Of a stretch of 64,000 bases of DNA, positions 27,240 to 36,192 are shown one piece after another. Each line of letters opens with the position of its first letter. Within the stretch, counting starts at the first letter, position 1. Both the position numbers and the translations under genes were made by a program. This DNA is from Pelomonas sp937871895 (lineage in GTDB: Bacteria > Pseudomonadota > Gammaproteobacteria > Burkholderiales > Burkholderiaceae_C). The notes beneath the pieces were generated by a model that was not told the origin of the DNA, did no database searches, and worked only from the letters and a program-made list of their open reading frames with translations. The DNA is taken from assembly GCF_046348265.1 (NCBI RefSeq), contig NZ_JAXMEO010000006.1; one strand, written 5' to 3'.

Positions 27240-28801
27240 CAGACGGGGCGCCCAAGCGCGCGCAGGTTCATGCCTGTCAGCAGCAAGGTGGCGAAGTAGA
27301 CAACCGCGCTGGCACCCAGGCAGCCTGCCATCGTGAACGCGCGTTGCCATTGGTGAGCACCGAGGCCAATCCAGTCCACCCAGCCCGCGAGCCACCACTG
27401 CAGGGTACCCATGACCACACATGCGGCCGCCACCCGCAGCGCCAGCACGCCCCAGCCGGCCTCAGGCACATAGCTGCCGAGCCGCTTGAGGCCGCGCAGC
27501 AGCCAGGCCGCGTTGATCAAAGCCCCGAGCCCGATGGACAGCGCCAGGCCCGCCACGCCGATGAAGGGCACCAAGACCGCATTCATGGCCTGCGTCAGCA
27601 CGAGCACCGCGATGGCCGTGCGTGCCGGGGTGCCGGTGTCCTGCCGCGCGTAAAAGCCCGGGGCCAGCACCTTCACCGCGATCAAGCCCATCAGCCCCAC
27701 GCCCCAGCCTTGCACTGACAACGAAGTCTGGACGACATCATTCGCCGTGAACGCATGCCGGTGGTACAGCACCGCGACCAAGGGTTGGGCGAACACAATC
27801 AAGGCCACCGCACAGGGCAAGGCAAACACCATCACCATGCGCAAGCCCCAATCCAGCAGCTTGCTGTAGCGGGCCGTATCACCGCTCGACTGAGAAGCCG
27901 ACAACTGCGGCGTCAGCACCGCACTCAGGGCCACGCCCAGCAGGCCGATGGGGAACTCCATCAGCCGGTCGGCATAGTTGAGCCAGGAGGTGGCGCCCTC
28001 AGCCAAGTGGCTGGAGATCTGGGTATTGATCATCAGCGACACCTGAGACACCCCCACCCCCAACAGTGCCGGCGCCATGCCCGTCAAGGTGCGCTTCACA
28101 CCCGGGTGCCCTGCTGCGGCTTTGATGGCACTCGGACGGATAGAGATGCGTGGCATCGCCCCCACCGCCCGCAGGGCTGGCCACTGCACCAGCAGTTGCA
28201 GCACGCCCCCCAGCATCACGCCAACGGCCAAGGCATACACGCCTGGGTAGCCGGCCTTCACAAAACTGCTTTGCAAGCCCCAGCCGGTGGCGATGACGCT
28301 GAGGTTCAGCAGCACCGGCGTCACGGCCGGCACCATGAATCGCTTCCAGGTATTGAGGATGCCGGCAGCCAAGGCCACGCCCGACATGCACAGGATGTAG
28401 GGAAACATCCAGCGCGTCATCACGATGGCCGCCTCCATGCTGTTGCCCGAAAGGCCTGAAGCCAGCAGCCACACCAGCAGCGGTGCGCCCAGCACGCCCA
28501 GCACCGAGGTCGCCAGCAAGGCCCAGAGCAACACGGAAGCCACGGCGTCGATCAACCGCAGCGCAGCCTCTTCGCCTTCCTGCGCCTTGACGCCCGCGAT
28601 GATCGGCACGAAGGCCTGGGAGAAAGCGCCCTCCGCAAACAGGCGCCGCAAAAAATTCGGGATGCGAAATGCCACCAGGAAGGCATCCGTCATGGCCGTG
28701 GCGCCAAACAGGCTGGCCACCATGGTTTCCCGCGCGAGGCCGGTGACCCGCGACAACAAGGTGAGCACCGAAATCGTCGAGGCCGCGCGCAACACATTCA
28801 T
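27239..28801 (-). CDS. murJ: Lipid II flippase MurJ
   Basis: 520 residues from MNVLRAASTISVLTLLSRV with fourteen predicted helices. FGATAMTDAFLVAFRIPNFL and RRLFAEGAFSQAFVPI are the N-terminal MviN/MurJ signature, and FYARQDTGTPARTAI is the conserved seventh-helix segment. It flips lipid II to the periplasmic face for peptidoglycan synthesis. An ATG three codons upstream is possible. It is divergent from rpsT, a standard arrangement, and starts the run of overlapping minus-strand genes to folK. Confidence 0.96.
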   Translation of the reverse strand: MNVLRAASTISVLTLLSRVTGLARETMVASLFGATAMTDAFLVAFRIPNFLRRLFAEGAFSQAFVPIIAGVKAQEGEEAALRLIDAVASVLLWALLATSVLGVLGAPLLVWLLASGLSGNSMEAAIVMTRWMFPYILCMSGVALAAGILNTWKRFMVPAVTPVLLNLSVIATGWGLQSSFVKAGYPGVYALAVGVMLGGVLQLLVQWPALRAVGAMPRISIRPSAIKAAAGHPGVKRTLTGMAPALLGVGVSQVSLMINTQISSHLAEGATSWLNYADRLMEFPIGLLGVALSAVLTPQLSASQSSGDTARYSKLLDWGLRMVMVFALPCAVALIVFAQPLVAVLYHRHAFTANDVVQTSLSVQGWGVGLMGLIAVKVLAPGFYARQDTGTPARTAIAVLVLTQAMNAVLVPFIGVAGLALSIGLGALINAAWLLRGLKRLGSYVPEAGWGVLALRVAAACVVMGTLQWWLAGWVDWIGLGAHQWQRAFTMAGCLGASAVVYFATLLLTGMNLRALGRPV

Positions 28802-28863
28802 GCGCGGCATTATCTCGACGGGCCAGTGTGCGCTCGGCGGCACGACGCATACTGCCTGGCTGC

Positions 28864-28893
28864 TTGGCACGTCCCCGGTTGGCGGGTTATACT
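28864..28893 (+). promoter_or_regulatory. rpsT promoter
   Basis: TTGGCA (28864-28869) and TATACT (28888-28893) with an 18-bp spacer, 33 bp upstream of the rpsT ATG. Confidence 0.7.
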
Positions 28894-28925
28894 CGCGGTC
28901 TTTGCACCTATTGGGTTAATTCGCA

Positions 28926-29222
28926 ATGGCCACCAGTTCCAAAGCCAAGAAGAAAACCGTTCGCCTGGCATCGGGTCGCAAGCGCGCTCGCCAGGACGTC
29001 AAGCTGAACGCCGCCAACACGGCACTGCGTTCCAAGTTCCGCACGGTCGTCAAGAACGTGCAAAAGGCCGTGGTCGCGGGCGACAAGTCCAAGGCCGCCG
29101 AGCTGTTCAAGACCGCTCAAGCCGTGATCGACTCGGTCGCGGACAAGGGCATCTTCCACAAGAACAAGGCCGCTCGTCACAAGAGCCGCCTGTCGGCCAA
29201 GATCAAGGCGCTCGCCGCCTGA
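28926..29222 (+). CDS. rpsT: 30S ribosomal protein S20
   Basis: 98 residues, lysine-rich: MATSSKAKKKTVRLASGRKR at the start and FHKNKAARHKSRLSAKIKAL at the end. S20 binds 16S rRNA helices near the body of the 30S subunit. It has its own promoter and a strong terminator just after the stop, so it is monocistronic. Confidence 0.98.
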   Translation: MATSSKAKKKTVRLASGRKRARQDVKLNAANTALRSKFRTVVKNVQKAVVAGDKSKAAELFKTAQAVIDSVADKGIFHKNKAARHKSRLSAKIKALAA

Positions 29223-29245
29223 TAAAAACCCCCAGGTGCAAAGTG

Positions 29246-29272
29246 AAAAGGCCCGCGTCAGCGGGCCTTTTT
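29246..29272. terminator. Bidirectional terminator after rpsT
   Basis: AAAAGGCCCGC (29246-29256), loop GTCA, GCGGGCCTTTTT (29261-29272): an 8-bp GC stem with A/T runs on both sides, serving rpsT and the convergent alpha/beta-hydrolase gene. Confidence 0.92.
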
Positions 29273-29295
29273 GCTGGGCGCTCCAGATTGCAGCG

Positions 29296-30162
29296 TCAAC
29301 CAAAACCAGAGTCCAGCCCATGGCGCTGGCGCTCGGCCAACCAGTCGGTGATGGCGCCCGCCACCCACTCGGGGTCATCCAGCGGCAAGTCGTGCCCAGC
29401 CTGTGTGTGCAGGCGTAGCGGCGCCCCCCAAGCCCGGCTCATCGCCTGGGAGCAGCGCCAGTCCACCAAGGTGTCCCCCTTGCTGCACAGCAGCAGGATG
29501 GGCGCACCCGGCCGCGTGCGGCTGGCCCGATAGCGCCAGGCCGCGTAAAGCTGTCGGAAGCTGTTGCGCACGCCCAGTGGCCGCTCGCGTGCGAGCGCGA
29601 CCCAGTGGTCCAGCACCGCCTCGCGTTCAACCAGTCGCGTCGTCAGGCGCAGCACGCGGGCCTCGCGCGGGCGGGCGCTGAAGCGGCTCAGGCTCAGCAG
29701 CATCAGCGTCACATAGCTCATCGGCCGCACCATGCGGAAGCGCTCGCTGAAGGGGCGCACGCTGGCATTGATCAATACGCCGCCCGCGACTTCGGCCGGA
29801 TGGTGGGCGATCCAGTCGGTGGCCACCATGGCGCCCAGCGACATGCCGACCAGGTAGACGGGCCCACGCACGCCGGCGGCAGCCAGCTGCGCCCGGCATT
29901 CTTCGACGATGGCACTGACGCGGGTCGGGCTGGTGTCGCCGCGCCGCTCGCCCATGCCGGGCAGATCGAGCATGCGCATCCCGGAGCCGGGCTGGGCCGT
30001 TTGCAAAAAGCGGCCGAGCGCCTGCGGAAAGCGCCCCCAGTGGCCGCTTTCGCGCGACATGCCGCGCAGCAGGACCCACGTGGGCTGACCTGGCAGGGCC
30101 GCCCAAGACACCGTCCTACTGGTCGATTTGCTCCTCGCTGCGGCGTGCTGCTGCAGTGTCAT
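29296..30162 (-). CDS. Alpha/beta-hydrolase
   Basis: 288 residues. WVLLRGMSRESGHWGRF is the first strand and oxyanion region, GMSLGAM holds the nucleophile serine, CSKGDTLVDW the acid loop and AGHDLPLDDP the catalytic histidine. Substrate not predictable; the fold covers esterases, thioesterases and BioH-like enzymes. It stands alone, convergent with rpsT, and its first 25 residues are polar without an export signal. Confidence 0.82.
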   Translation of the reverse strand: MTLQQHAAARSKSTSRTVSWAALPGQPTWVLLRGMSRESGHWGRFPQALGRFLQTAQPGSGMRMLDLPGMGERRGDTSPTRVSAIVEECRAQLAAAGVRGPVYLVGMSLGAMVATDWIAHHPAEVAGGVLINASVRPFSERFRMVRPMSYVTLMLLSLSRFSARPREARVLRLTTRLVEREAVLDHWVALARERPLGVRNSFRQLYAAWRYRASRTRPGAPILLLCSKGDTLVDWRCSQAMSRAWGAPLRLHTQAGHDLPLDDPEWVAGAITDWLAERQRHGLDSGFG

Positions 30163-30231
30163 TGACAGACCACCCTCATTCCTTGACCCGAGCTTAGAAG
30201 GAACGGCTGGCGATGCCCATCCGGGCTCGGC

Positions 30232-30564
30232 CTAGCTCGTCGAGCTGCCCGGCTCGGGCAACAGACAAGCCTCGACCACTTGCAGATGGTTGTCGCTTGC
30301 AAAGTTCATGACGAAATCCCAGGCCATGGGCTCCACCGACTTCAGAGCCTCGCTGACGATGACGCACTTGACGCCATTGACCACACGGGGAACGCAAAGC
30401 GGCGAGTAGCCGATGTGGGCCCCGGGCCGCGTTGGCGCGCCGCCGGGGCGGAAGCTCGACATGGCACCGGCCAGGCGCTCCGCCCAATCGCTGGGGCGGA
30501 ATGTCTTGCCTTCCAGGGTGACCCCCTGGATGAAGACTTCGCGCGGCTTTTTCGGGGTTTCCAT
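30232..30564 (-). CDS. DUF3579 protein
   Basis: 110 residues from METPKKPREVFIQGVTLEGK. FRPSDWAERLAGAMSSF, GYSPLCVPRVVNGVKCVIV and EALKSVEPMAWDFVMNFA match DUF3579, a small cytoplasmic family restricted mainly to betaproteobacteria. No function is known. It is divergent from argD, and this pairing is common in Burkholderiales. Confidence 0.88.
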   Translation of the reverse strand: METPKKPREVFIQGVTLEGKTFRPSDWAERLAGAMSSFRPGGAPTRPGAHIGYSPLCVPRVVNGVKCVIVSEALKSVEPMAWDFVMNFASDNHLQVVEACLLPEPGSSTS

Positions 30565-30681
30565 CAATTTGCAAACTGCGGTTCCAACTATTTTGCCTTG
30601 GATGTGCTGCGCCGCAGCAAAGTTGCGGAGCGAACCCTAGAATCGCGGCCCCATCATCCTTTCCTTTTCAAGGAGACCTCG

Positions 30682-31887
30682 TTGAATCCTGCGTCGCCGT
30701 CGTCAGAACCTCACGTCATGCCGGTTTTCGGACGCTTGCCCGTTGCGCTGTCGCACGGCCAAGGCTGCTGGGTGTGGGACGTGGAGGGCCGACGATATCT
30801 GGACGCGCTCGCGGGGATTGCCGTCAACACGCTGGGGCACAACCACCCCAAACTGGTGCCGGCCTTGCAGGACCAGGCCGCCAAGCTCATCCACTCGAGC
30901 AACTACTACTACGTGCCGCTGCAGGAGCAACTGGCGGCCTTGCTGTGCGAGGCCTCGGGCCTGAGCAATGTCTTCTTCTGCAACAGCGGGCTGGAGGCCA
31001 ATGAGGCCGCGCTCAAGATCGCCCGCAAGTTCGGGCACGACAAGGGCATCGACGAACCTGCGGTGATCGTCTTCGAGGGCGCCTTCCATGGCCGCTCCAT
31101 CGCCACGCTGTCCGCCACCGCCAATCGCAAGATCCAGGCGGGCTTTGGACCGCTGGTGCCTGGCTTCGTGCGTGTGGCGCTCAACGACCTGGCCGCCGTC
31201 CAGGCCGCGCTGGACGCCAACCCCGGCGTGTCGGCCATCTTCCTGGAAACCATCCAGGGCGAAGGCGGCATCAACCCAGCCCGCATCGAGTTCCTGCAGG
31301 GCCTGCGCCGCCTGTGCGACGAGCGCAACCTGCTGCTGATGCTGGACGAGGTGCAATGCGGCCTGGGGCGCACCGGCAAGTGGTTTGCTCATCAGTGGGC
31401 TGGCATTCAGCCCGACGTGATGCCCCTGGCCAAGGGCCTGGGGTCGGGTGTGCCGATTGGCGCCGTCGTTTGCGGCCCGCGCGCAGCCGGCGTGCTGACG
31501 GCGGGTAGCCACGGCAGCACCTTCGGCGGCAATCCGCTGGCGATGCGGGCCGGCGTCGAGACGCTGACGGTGATGACCTCCGATGGCCTGCTGAGCAATG
31601 CTGCGGCCCGCGGCGCGCAGCTGCGAGCGGCGCTGGAAGCTGGCCTGGCTGGCGTGGCCGGCGTCGTCGAAATCCGCGGCCAAGGCTTGATGCTCGGCAT
31701 CGAACTCGACCGCCCCTGCGGCGTGCTGCTGGCCAGGGCCTTGGGCTCCGGCCTGCTGCTGAGCGTCACCGCCGACCGCGTGGTACGCCTGCTGCCACCC
31801 TTGATCATCAGCGCCGACGAGATTGACGAAGTCGTGCGCAGGCTGGTGCCACTGATCAAGGACTTCCTCGCGGAACCGCGGGCATGA
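30682..31887 (+). CDS. argD: Acetylornithine aminotransferase
   Basis: 401 residues from a TTG start at 30682 with AGGAG 7 bp before it; the next ATG (in HVMPVFGRL) lacks one. A class-III PLP aminotransferase converting N-acetylglutamate semialdehyde to N2-acetylornithine, also usable for succinyldiaminopimelate. NSGLEANEAALKIAR, FEGAFHGRS, LDEVQCGLGRTG and MPLAKGLGSGVPIGA with PLP-lysine Lys251 are seen. It overlaps argF by 4 bases, forming an arginine operon. Confidence 0.93.
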   Translation: MNPASPSSEPHVMPVFGRLPVALSHGQGCWVWDVEGRRYLDALAGIAVNTLGHNHPKLVPALQDQAAKLIHSSNYYYVPLQEQLAALLCEASGLSNVFFCNSGLEANEAALKIARKFGHDKGIDEPAVIVFEGAFHGRSIATLSATANRKIQAGFGPLVPGFVRVALNDLAAVQAALDANPGVSAIFLETIQGEGGINPARIEFLQGLRRLCDERNLLLMLDEVQCGLGRTGKWFAHQWAGIQPDVMPLAKGLGSGVPIGAVVCGPRAAGVLTAGSHGSTFGGNPLAMRAGVETLTVMTSDGLLSNAAARGAQLRAALEAGLAGVAGVVEIRGQGLMLGIELDRPCGVLLARALGSGLLLSVTADRVVRLLPPLIISADEIDEVVRRLVPLIKDFLAEPRA

Positions 31888-32846
31888 AGCCTGGGATGAG
31901 CCTGATGCGCCACTACCTCCAATTCAAGGACCTGCGCGCCGAGGAGTACGCCTACCTGTTCGACCGCGCCGCCAGCATCAAGCGGCGCTTCAAGAACTAC
32001 GAGCGTTACCAGCCGCTGCAGGACCGCACCCTGGCCATGATCTTCGAGAAGGCCAGCACCCGCACGCGGGTGAGCTTCGAAGCGGGCATGTACCAGATGG
32101 GCGGCTCGGTGGTGCACCTCACCACCGGCGATAGCCAACTGGGCCGTGCCGAGCCCATCGAGGATTCGGCGCGTGTCATCAGTCGCATGGTCGACCTGGT
32201 GATGATCCGCACCTACGAGCAAAGCAAGATCGAGCGCTTTGCCGCGCACTCGCGCGTGCCGGTCATCAATGGACTGACCAACGAGTACCACCCCTGCCAG
32301 ATCCTGGCCGACCTCTTCACCTTCCTCGAAGCCCGGGGCATGGACAGGCGTGGCGCCATTGACCTGGACGCCCTCAAGGGCCGCGTGGTGGCCTGGGTGG
32401 GCGACGGCAACAACATGGCCAACACCTGGCTGCAGGCGGCCGAGATCCTCGGCTTCACCGTCCATGTCAGCACGCCCAGCGGCTACGAGATCGACCCTGC
32501 GGTCGCTGGCGTCAAGGACGCCAGTTGCTACAAGGTCTTCAAGGACCCACATGAGGCCTGCGCCGGCGCCGACCTCGTTACGACTGACGTCTGGACCAGC
32601 ATGGGCTACGAGGCCGAGAACGAAGCCCGCAAGGCGGCGTTCGCCAGTTGGTGTGTCGATAGCGCCATGATGGCCCGCGCCAAGCCCGACGCGCTCTTCA
32701 TGCACTGCCTGCCCGCCCATCGCGGCGAGGAAGTGGCCGCCGAAGTCATCGATGGCCCGCAGTCTGTGGTGTGGGATGAAGCCGAGAATCGCATGCATGT
32801 GCAGAAGGCGCTGATGGAGTACCTGCTTCTGGGTCGCATCGGCTGA
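31884..32846 (+). CDS. argF: Ornithine carbamoyltransferase
   Basis: 320 residues. Carbamoyl-phosphate loop STRTR begins at residue 58; HPCQILADLFT binds substrate, and FMHCLPAHRGEEV is the ornithine-side signature of OTCases. It makes citrulline in arginine synthesis. Its ATG overlaps the argD stop by 4 bases. The SMG-type loop WTSMGYEAE marks OTC rather than N-acetyl- or succinylornithine versions. The first ATG gives MKPGMSLMRHYLQF; MSLMRHY or MRHY are alternatives. Confidence 0.95.
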   Translation: MKPGMSLMRHYLQFKDLRAEEYAYLFDRAASIKRRFKNYERYQPLQDRTLAMIFEKASTRTRVSFEAGMYQMGGSVVHLTTGDSQLGRAEPIEDSARVISRMVDLVMIRTYEQSKIERFAAHSRVPVINGLTNEYHPCQILADLFTFLEARGMDRRGAIDLDALKGRVVAWVGDGNNMANTWLQAAEILGFTVHVSTPSGYEIDPAVAGVKDASCYKVFKDPHEACAGADLVTTDVWTSMGYEAENEARKAAFASWCVDSAMMARAKPDALFMHCLPAHRGEEVAAEVIDGPQSVVWDEAENRMHVQKALMEYLLLGRIG

Positions 32847-32892
32847 TCCTGCGCATCAGCCCGACGTCAGGCGGCCCTGGCATGCTGGACCC

Positions 32893-33672
32893 ATGACCTG
32901 GGCCCTGATCACCGACCTCCACGCCAACCGCCAAGCCCTGGAGGCCGTGCTTGCGCACGCGCGTGAGCAGGGGGTGGAGCGATTCGCGCTGCTGGGCGAT
33001 TTCGTCGGCTACGGGGCCGACCCGGCCTGGGTGGTGGAACAAGTCCAGGCCTTGCAGGCGCAAGCCGCGGTTGCTGTTCAGGGCAACCACGACGCTGCCG
33101 TTGCGGCCGGCGAGCGTCCGGGCATGCATGCCGATGCGCGCGCCGTGGTCGAGTGGACGCGCCAGCAGCTGGGGCCGCAGTCCTTGCGATGGCTGGCGGA
33201 ACTGCCTTTGCGCGTGCGTGAGGACGCCGGCCTCTTCACCCATGCCAATGCCTACGACCCTGGCGGCTGGGACTATGTGATGGGTCGCTCAGAGGCCATG
33301 CGCAGCCTGCAGGCCGCACGCAATGCGCAGGCCCGCGTCAACGTTTGCGGCCACATGCACGAGCCCATGCTGTATCACCTGTCGGGCGTGGGCAAGGCCG
33401 GTGACTTCCGGCCGCAAGCCGGCGTGCGTGTGCCCCTGCCCTGCCACCGGCAATGGCTGATCATTCCGGGCTCTTGCGGGCAGCCGCGCGACGGCAACCC
33501 GGCCGCCTGCTACGCCATCTGGCACCCCGGCGACGGCGTTACTGAAGACGGCTGGATCCGCTTCGAGCGCGTGCCCTATGACGTCGAGGCTGCCGCCGAT
33601 GCCTTGCGCCAGACCACCCTGCCCCGCCCCCTGGCCGAGCGCCTGGCGCGCCGGCTGCTCGCGGGCGAGTGA
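32893..33672 (+). CDS. Metallophosphoesterase (YfcE/calcineurin-like)
   Basis: 259 residues. Metal-binding motifs in order are ITDLHANRQALEAVL (D-x-H), LLGDFVGYGADP (G-D), VQGNHDAA (G-N-H-D), LFTHANAY (H) and CGHMHEP (G-H-x-H). This order is that of single-domain phosphoesterases acting on nucleotides or phosphoproteins. The stop codon is one base before the kinase start, so the two are probably one transcript. Pairing with a Ser/Thr kinase makes protein phosphatase activity attractive but unproven. Confidence 0.85.
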   Translation: MTWALITDLHANRQALEAVLAHAREQGVERFALLGDFVGYGADPAWVVEQVQALQAQAAVAVQGNHDAAVAAGERPGMHADARAVVEWTRQQLGPQSLRWLAELPLRVREDAGLFTHANAYDPGGWDYVMGRSEAMRSLQAARNAQARVNVCGHMHEPMLYHLSGVGKAGDFRPQAGVRVPLPCHRQWLIIPGSCGQPRDGNPAACYAIWHPGDGVTEDGWIRFERVPYDVEAAADALRQTTLPRPLAERLARRLLAGE

Positions 33673-33673
33673 G

Positions 33674-35125
33674 ATGACCACCGCCGACGCCAACACGCCC
33701 CTCCAGCCCGGCCAGGTCCTGGACGGATTCCGGCTTGACGAGCGCATCCACCAAGGCGGCATGGCCAACCTCTGGCGCGTCTGCCGGGTGGACCCTCAGC
33801 CCGGCGACACCCTGCCGCTGATCATGAAGGTGCCGCGCATCAAGGGCGGCGAGGATCCGGCCACCATCGTGGGCTTCGAGGTCGAGCAGATGCTGATGCC
33901 CCAGCTCAGCGGCCCGCATGTGCCGCGCTTCGTGGCGCGAGGCGACTGGACGCGCCAGGCCTACATCGTGATGGAGCACATCCCCGGTGAAAGCCTGCGG
34001 CCGCGCCTCGACGACGCCCCCTTGCCGCCCGAGGAAGTGGCCGACATCGGCGCCCGCGTGGCCACCGCGCTGGCCGACCTGCACCGCCAGCATGTGGTGC
34101 ACCTGGACATCAAGCCCAGCAACATCGTCTTCAGGCCCGATGGCACGGCGGTGCTCGTGGACTTCGGCCTTTCACGCCACGAGCAACTGCCCGACCTGCT
34201 GGAGGAGGAGTTCAGCCTGCCCATGGGCACCGGGCCCTATATGTCGCCCGAGCAGGTGCAGTTCGTCCGCAATGACCCGCGCAGCGATCTGTTCGCGCTC
34301 GGCGTCATGCTGTATCACCTCGCCACCGGCGAGCGGCCCTACGGCCAGCCCAGCTCGGTGCGTGGCCTGCGCCGGCGCCTGTGGGTGGACCCTGTGCCAC
34401 CGCGCGCCATTGACCCGAGCATCCCGCCCTGGTTGCAGGAAATCATCCTGCACTGCTTGGAGGTCAAGCCTGAGCGGCGCTACCAAAGCGCCGCTCAGTT
34501 GGCGCTGGACCTGCGCGAACCTGATGGCGTGGTGCTGACGGCCCGCGCCGAGCGCGTCAAGGTCAGCAGCCTGTCGCGCCGCTTGCGGCGCTGGTTCTTT
34601 GCGCTGGGGGCAGAGGCCCAGTCCAGCTACCAGCCGGGCGAGCAGTTGGCCCAGAGCCCGATCATCATGGCGGCGGTGGACATCGAGCACGCCACCCAAG
34701 GCCTGCTCAACCAGTTGCGCGATACCGTGCGTCGCATCGTCCAGACCGAGGCCGGTGCCCGCCTGGCCTGCGTGAGCGTGATGAAGACCAACCGCATTGG
34801 GGTGGACGAGCTGACCGACAAGGCCGGCAACAGCCTGCACGTCAAGCAACTGATCGGCCTCAAACACTGGGCGCGACCCATCAGCAAGGCCTTGAATCTG
34901 GAAGATGGCCGGCTGACCTTCCATGTGCTGGAGGCCCCGGACCCGGCCGCGGCCATCATCGACTTCGCGACCCGCAATGGGGCCGACCACATCGTCATGG
35001 GCGCGCGCGCCTCGTCGGCATTGCGGCGCTATCTGGGCAGCGTGTCGGCCCAGGTGGTGGCCGAGTCACCGTGCACGGTGACCGTGGTGCGCGAGACCGA
35101 ACGCGCCGCGCCTAAAGATCAGTAG
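33674..35125 (+). CDS. Ser/Thr protein kinase fused to a universal-stress-protein domain
   Basis: 483 residues. Residues 15-285 form a Hanks-type kinase: glycine loop IHQGGMANLWRV, Lys52 in LIMKVPRI, catalytic loop HLDIKPSN (Asp145; Leu replaces the Arg of HRD), DFGLSRH (Asp163), and TGPYMSPEQ. After a basic linker, residues about 325-475 form a UspA-like domain: SPIIMAAVDIE, then GADHIVMGARASSALRRYLG and SVSAQVVAESPCTVTVV. No membrane segment is seen, unlike PknB. It follows the metallophosphoesterase by one base. The USP domain may sense ATP or stress. The 3' end overlaps the convergent cupredoxin gene by 7 bases. Confidence 0.88.
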   Translation: MTTADANTPLQPGQVLDGFRLDERIHQGGMANLWRVCRVDPQPGDTLPLIMKVPRIKGGEDPATIVGFEVEQMLMPQLSGPHVPRFVARGDWTRQAYIVMEHIPGESLRPRLDDAPLPPEEVADIGARVATALADLHRQHVVHLDIKPSNIVFRPDGTAVLVDFGLSRHEQLPDLLEEEFSLPMGTGPYMSPEQVQFVRNDPRSDLFALGVMLYHLATGERPYGQPSSVRGLRRRLWVDPVPPRAIDPSIPPWLQEIILHCLEVKPERRYQSAAQLALDLREPDGVVLTARAERVKVSSLSRRLRRWFFALGAEAQSSYQPGEQLAQSPIIMAAVDIEHATQGLLNQLRDTVRRIVQTEAGARLACVSVMKTNRIGVDELTDKAGNSLHVKQLIGLKHWARPISKALNLEDGRLTFHVLEAPDPAAAIIDFATRNGADHIVMGARASSALRRYLGSVSAQVVAESPCTVTVVRETERAAPKDQ

Positions 35126-35781
35126 TGGTCGAAGTTCTGCGCCGTGCGGCGGCGCTGCGGCGCGATCTGCGTGTTGACGACCAGGGCATTGCCCGTCGCC
35201 GCCACCTGCGCTGACACCGCCGCACCTTCCACCAACTGGTCGGCGTGCCAGACACGCACCCGCACCGGCCCCTCGGGCAGGCCCTGCACCGCCGCCTTGC
35301 CCTCGCTGTTCGTGAGCTTGGCCCAGGGCGAGTCGGCCACGTAGATATGCCCACGCATCGAGCCATGGATGTGGCAGCCCAACAGGTAGGCGCCGGGTTG
35401 CGGCAAGGCCCGGGTCTCGCTGGCGGTGCGCACGCCGGTGCGGCCCGCGAGGCGCATCTGGGTGTTCTGCCCCGGGTCCAGATAGACGCCCCCGGCGCCC
35501 ATCAAGCCCAGGATGATGTGGTGATCCCAGCCGTCACGGTTGCTGAAGGTGATCTTGGCCCCCGGCGACACCACGGTCACGGCGGGCACGAACTTCAGGT
35601 ACTCCTGCGTGATGCTGGCCTCCAGCACTGGCGCCGGCCGCGTGCCCTGCACGCTGCTGTCCACCAGCACCACGGCCTCGGGCAGGGGCTTGCCGTTGCG
35701 GTCCAGCACGCTGACATTGAGGTCGGCCGCGCCAGCAAACGGGGCGATGGCCAGGAGGCAGGCGGTCAAAGCGAGGCGCAT
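35119..35781 (-). CDS. Exported cupredoxin-like (methylamine utilisation-type) protein
   Basis: 220 residues with a signal peptide (MRLALTACLLAIAPFAGA). A plastocyanin-like domain (about 60-155) has copper-site candidates: His in GWDHHII, and Cys, His and Met in LLGCHIHGSMRGHIYVA. An Ig-like or carboxypeptidase-regulatory strand pair follows (about 160-200). Such proteins carry electrons or copper in the periplasm. No oxidase gene is adjacent, so the partner is unknown. Confidence 0.78.
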   Translation of the reverse strand: MRLALTACLLAIAPFAGAADLNVSVLDRNGKPLPEAVVLVDSSVQGTRPAPVLEASITQEYLKFVPAVTVVSPGAKITFSNRDGWDHHIILGLMGAGGVYLDPGQNTQMRLAGRTGVRTASETRALPQPGAYLLGCHIHGSMRGHIYVADSPWAKLTNSEGKAAVQGLPEGPVRVRVWHADQLVEGAAVSAQVAATGNALVVNTQIAPQRRRTAQNFDHY

Positions 35782-35853
35782 GGTCGTCGGACGGGAGGGA
35801 AGACGCCGGAGTGTCTCATTGGGGTGGCGGCGGCCTCAATACACTCGCGCCGC

Positions 35854-36192
35854 ATGAGCGTCCCCAATCCCTGCCTCAGTTGCGGCGCCTGCTGTGCCAG
35901 CTTCAGGGTCGATTTCGACGCCAGCGAACTGCAGAGTCAAGGCGGCTGCGTGCCTGACGGTCTGACGGTGCCGGTGACCGGCCACATCGTGCGCATGCGC
36001 GGCACCGACCATGCATCCCCGCGCTGCGCGGCCCTGGTGGGCCGTGTGGGCGAGGCCGCCAGTTGCGGGATCCACGAGTGGCGACCCGCGCCCTGTCGGG
36101 AGTTCGGCCTGCGTGCGCCGATGGGCCTGGGCGACGAGGCCTGTGACCGCGCTCGCACCCGCATCGGACTCAAGCCACTGGCGCTGGCCTGA
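35854..36192 (+). CDS. YkgJ-family cysteine-cluster protein
   Basis: 112 residues from MSVPNPCLSCGACCASFRVD. The C-x2-C-x2-CC start, a mid cysteine in SPRCAAL, then SCGIHEWRPAPCREF is the UPF0153/CxxCxxCC pattern, which probably binds zinc or an Fe-S cluster. Its role is unknown. It is divergent from the cupredoxin gene and ends one base before the convergent lipoprotein gene. Confidence 0.88.
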   Translation: MSVPNPCLSCGACCASFRVDFDASELQSQGGCVPDGLTVPVTGHIVRMRGTDHASPRCAALVGRVGEAASCGIHEWRPAPCREFGLRAPMGLGDEACDRARTRIGLKPLALA

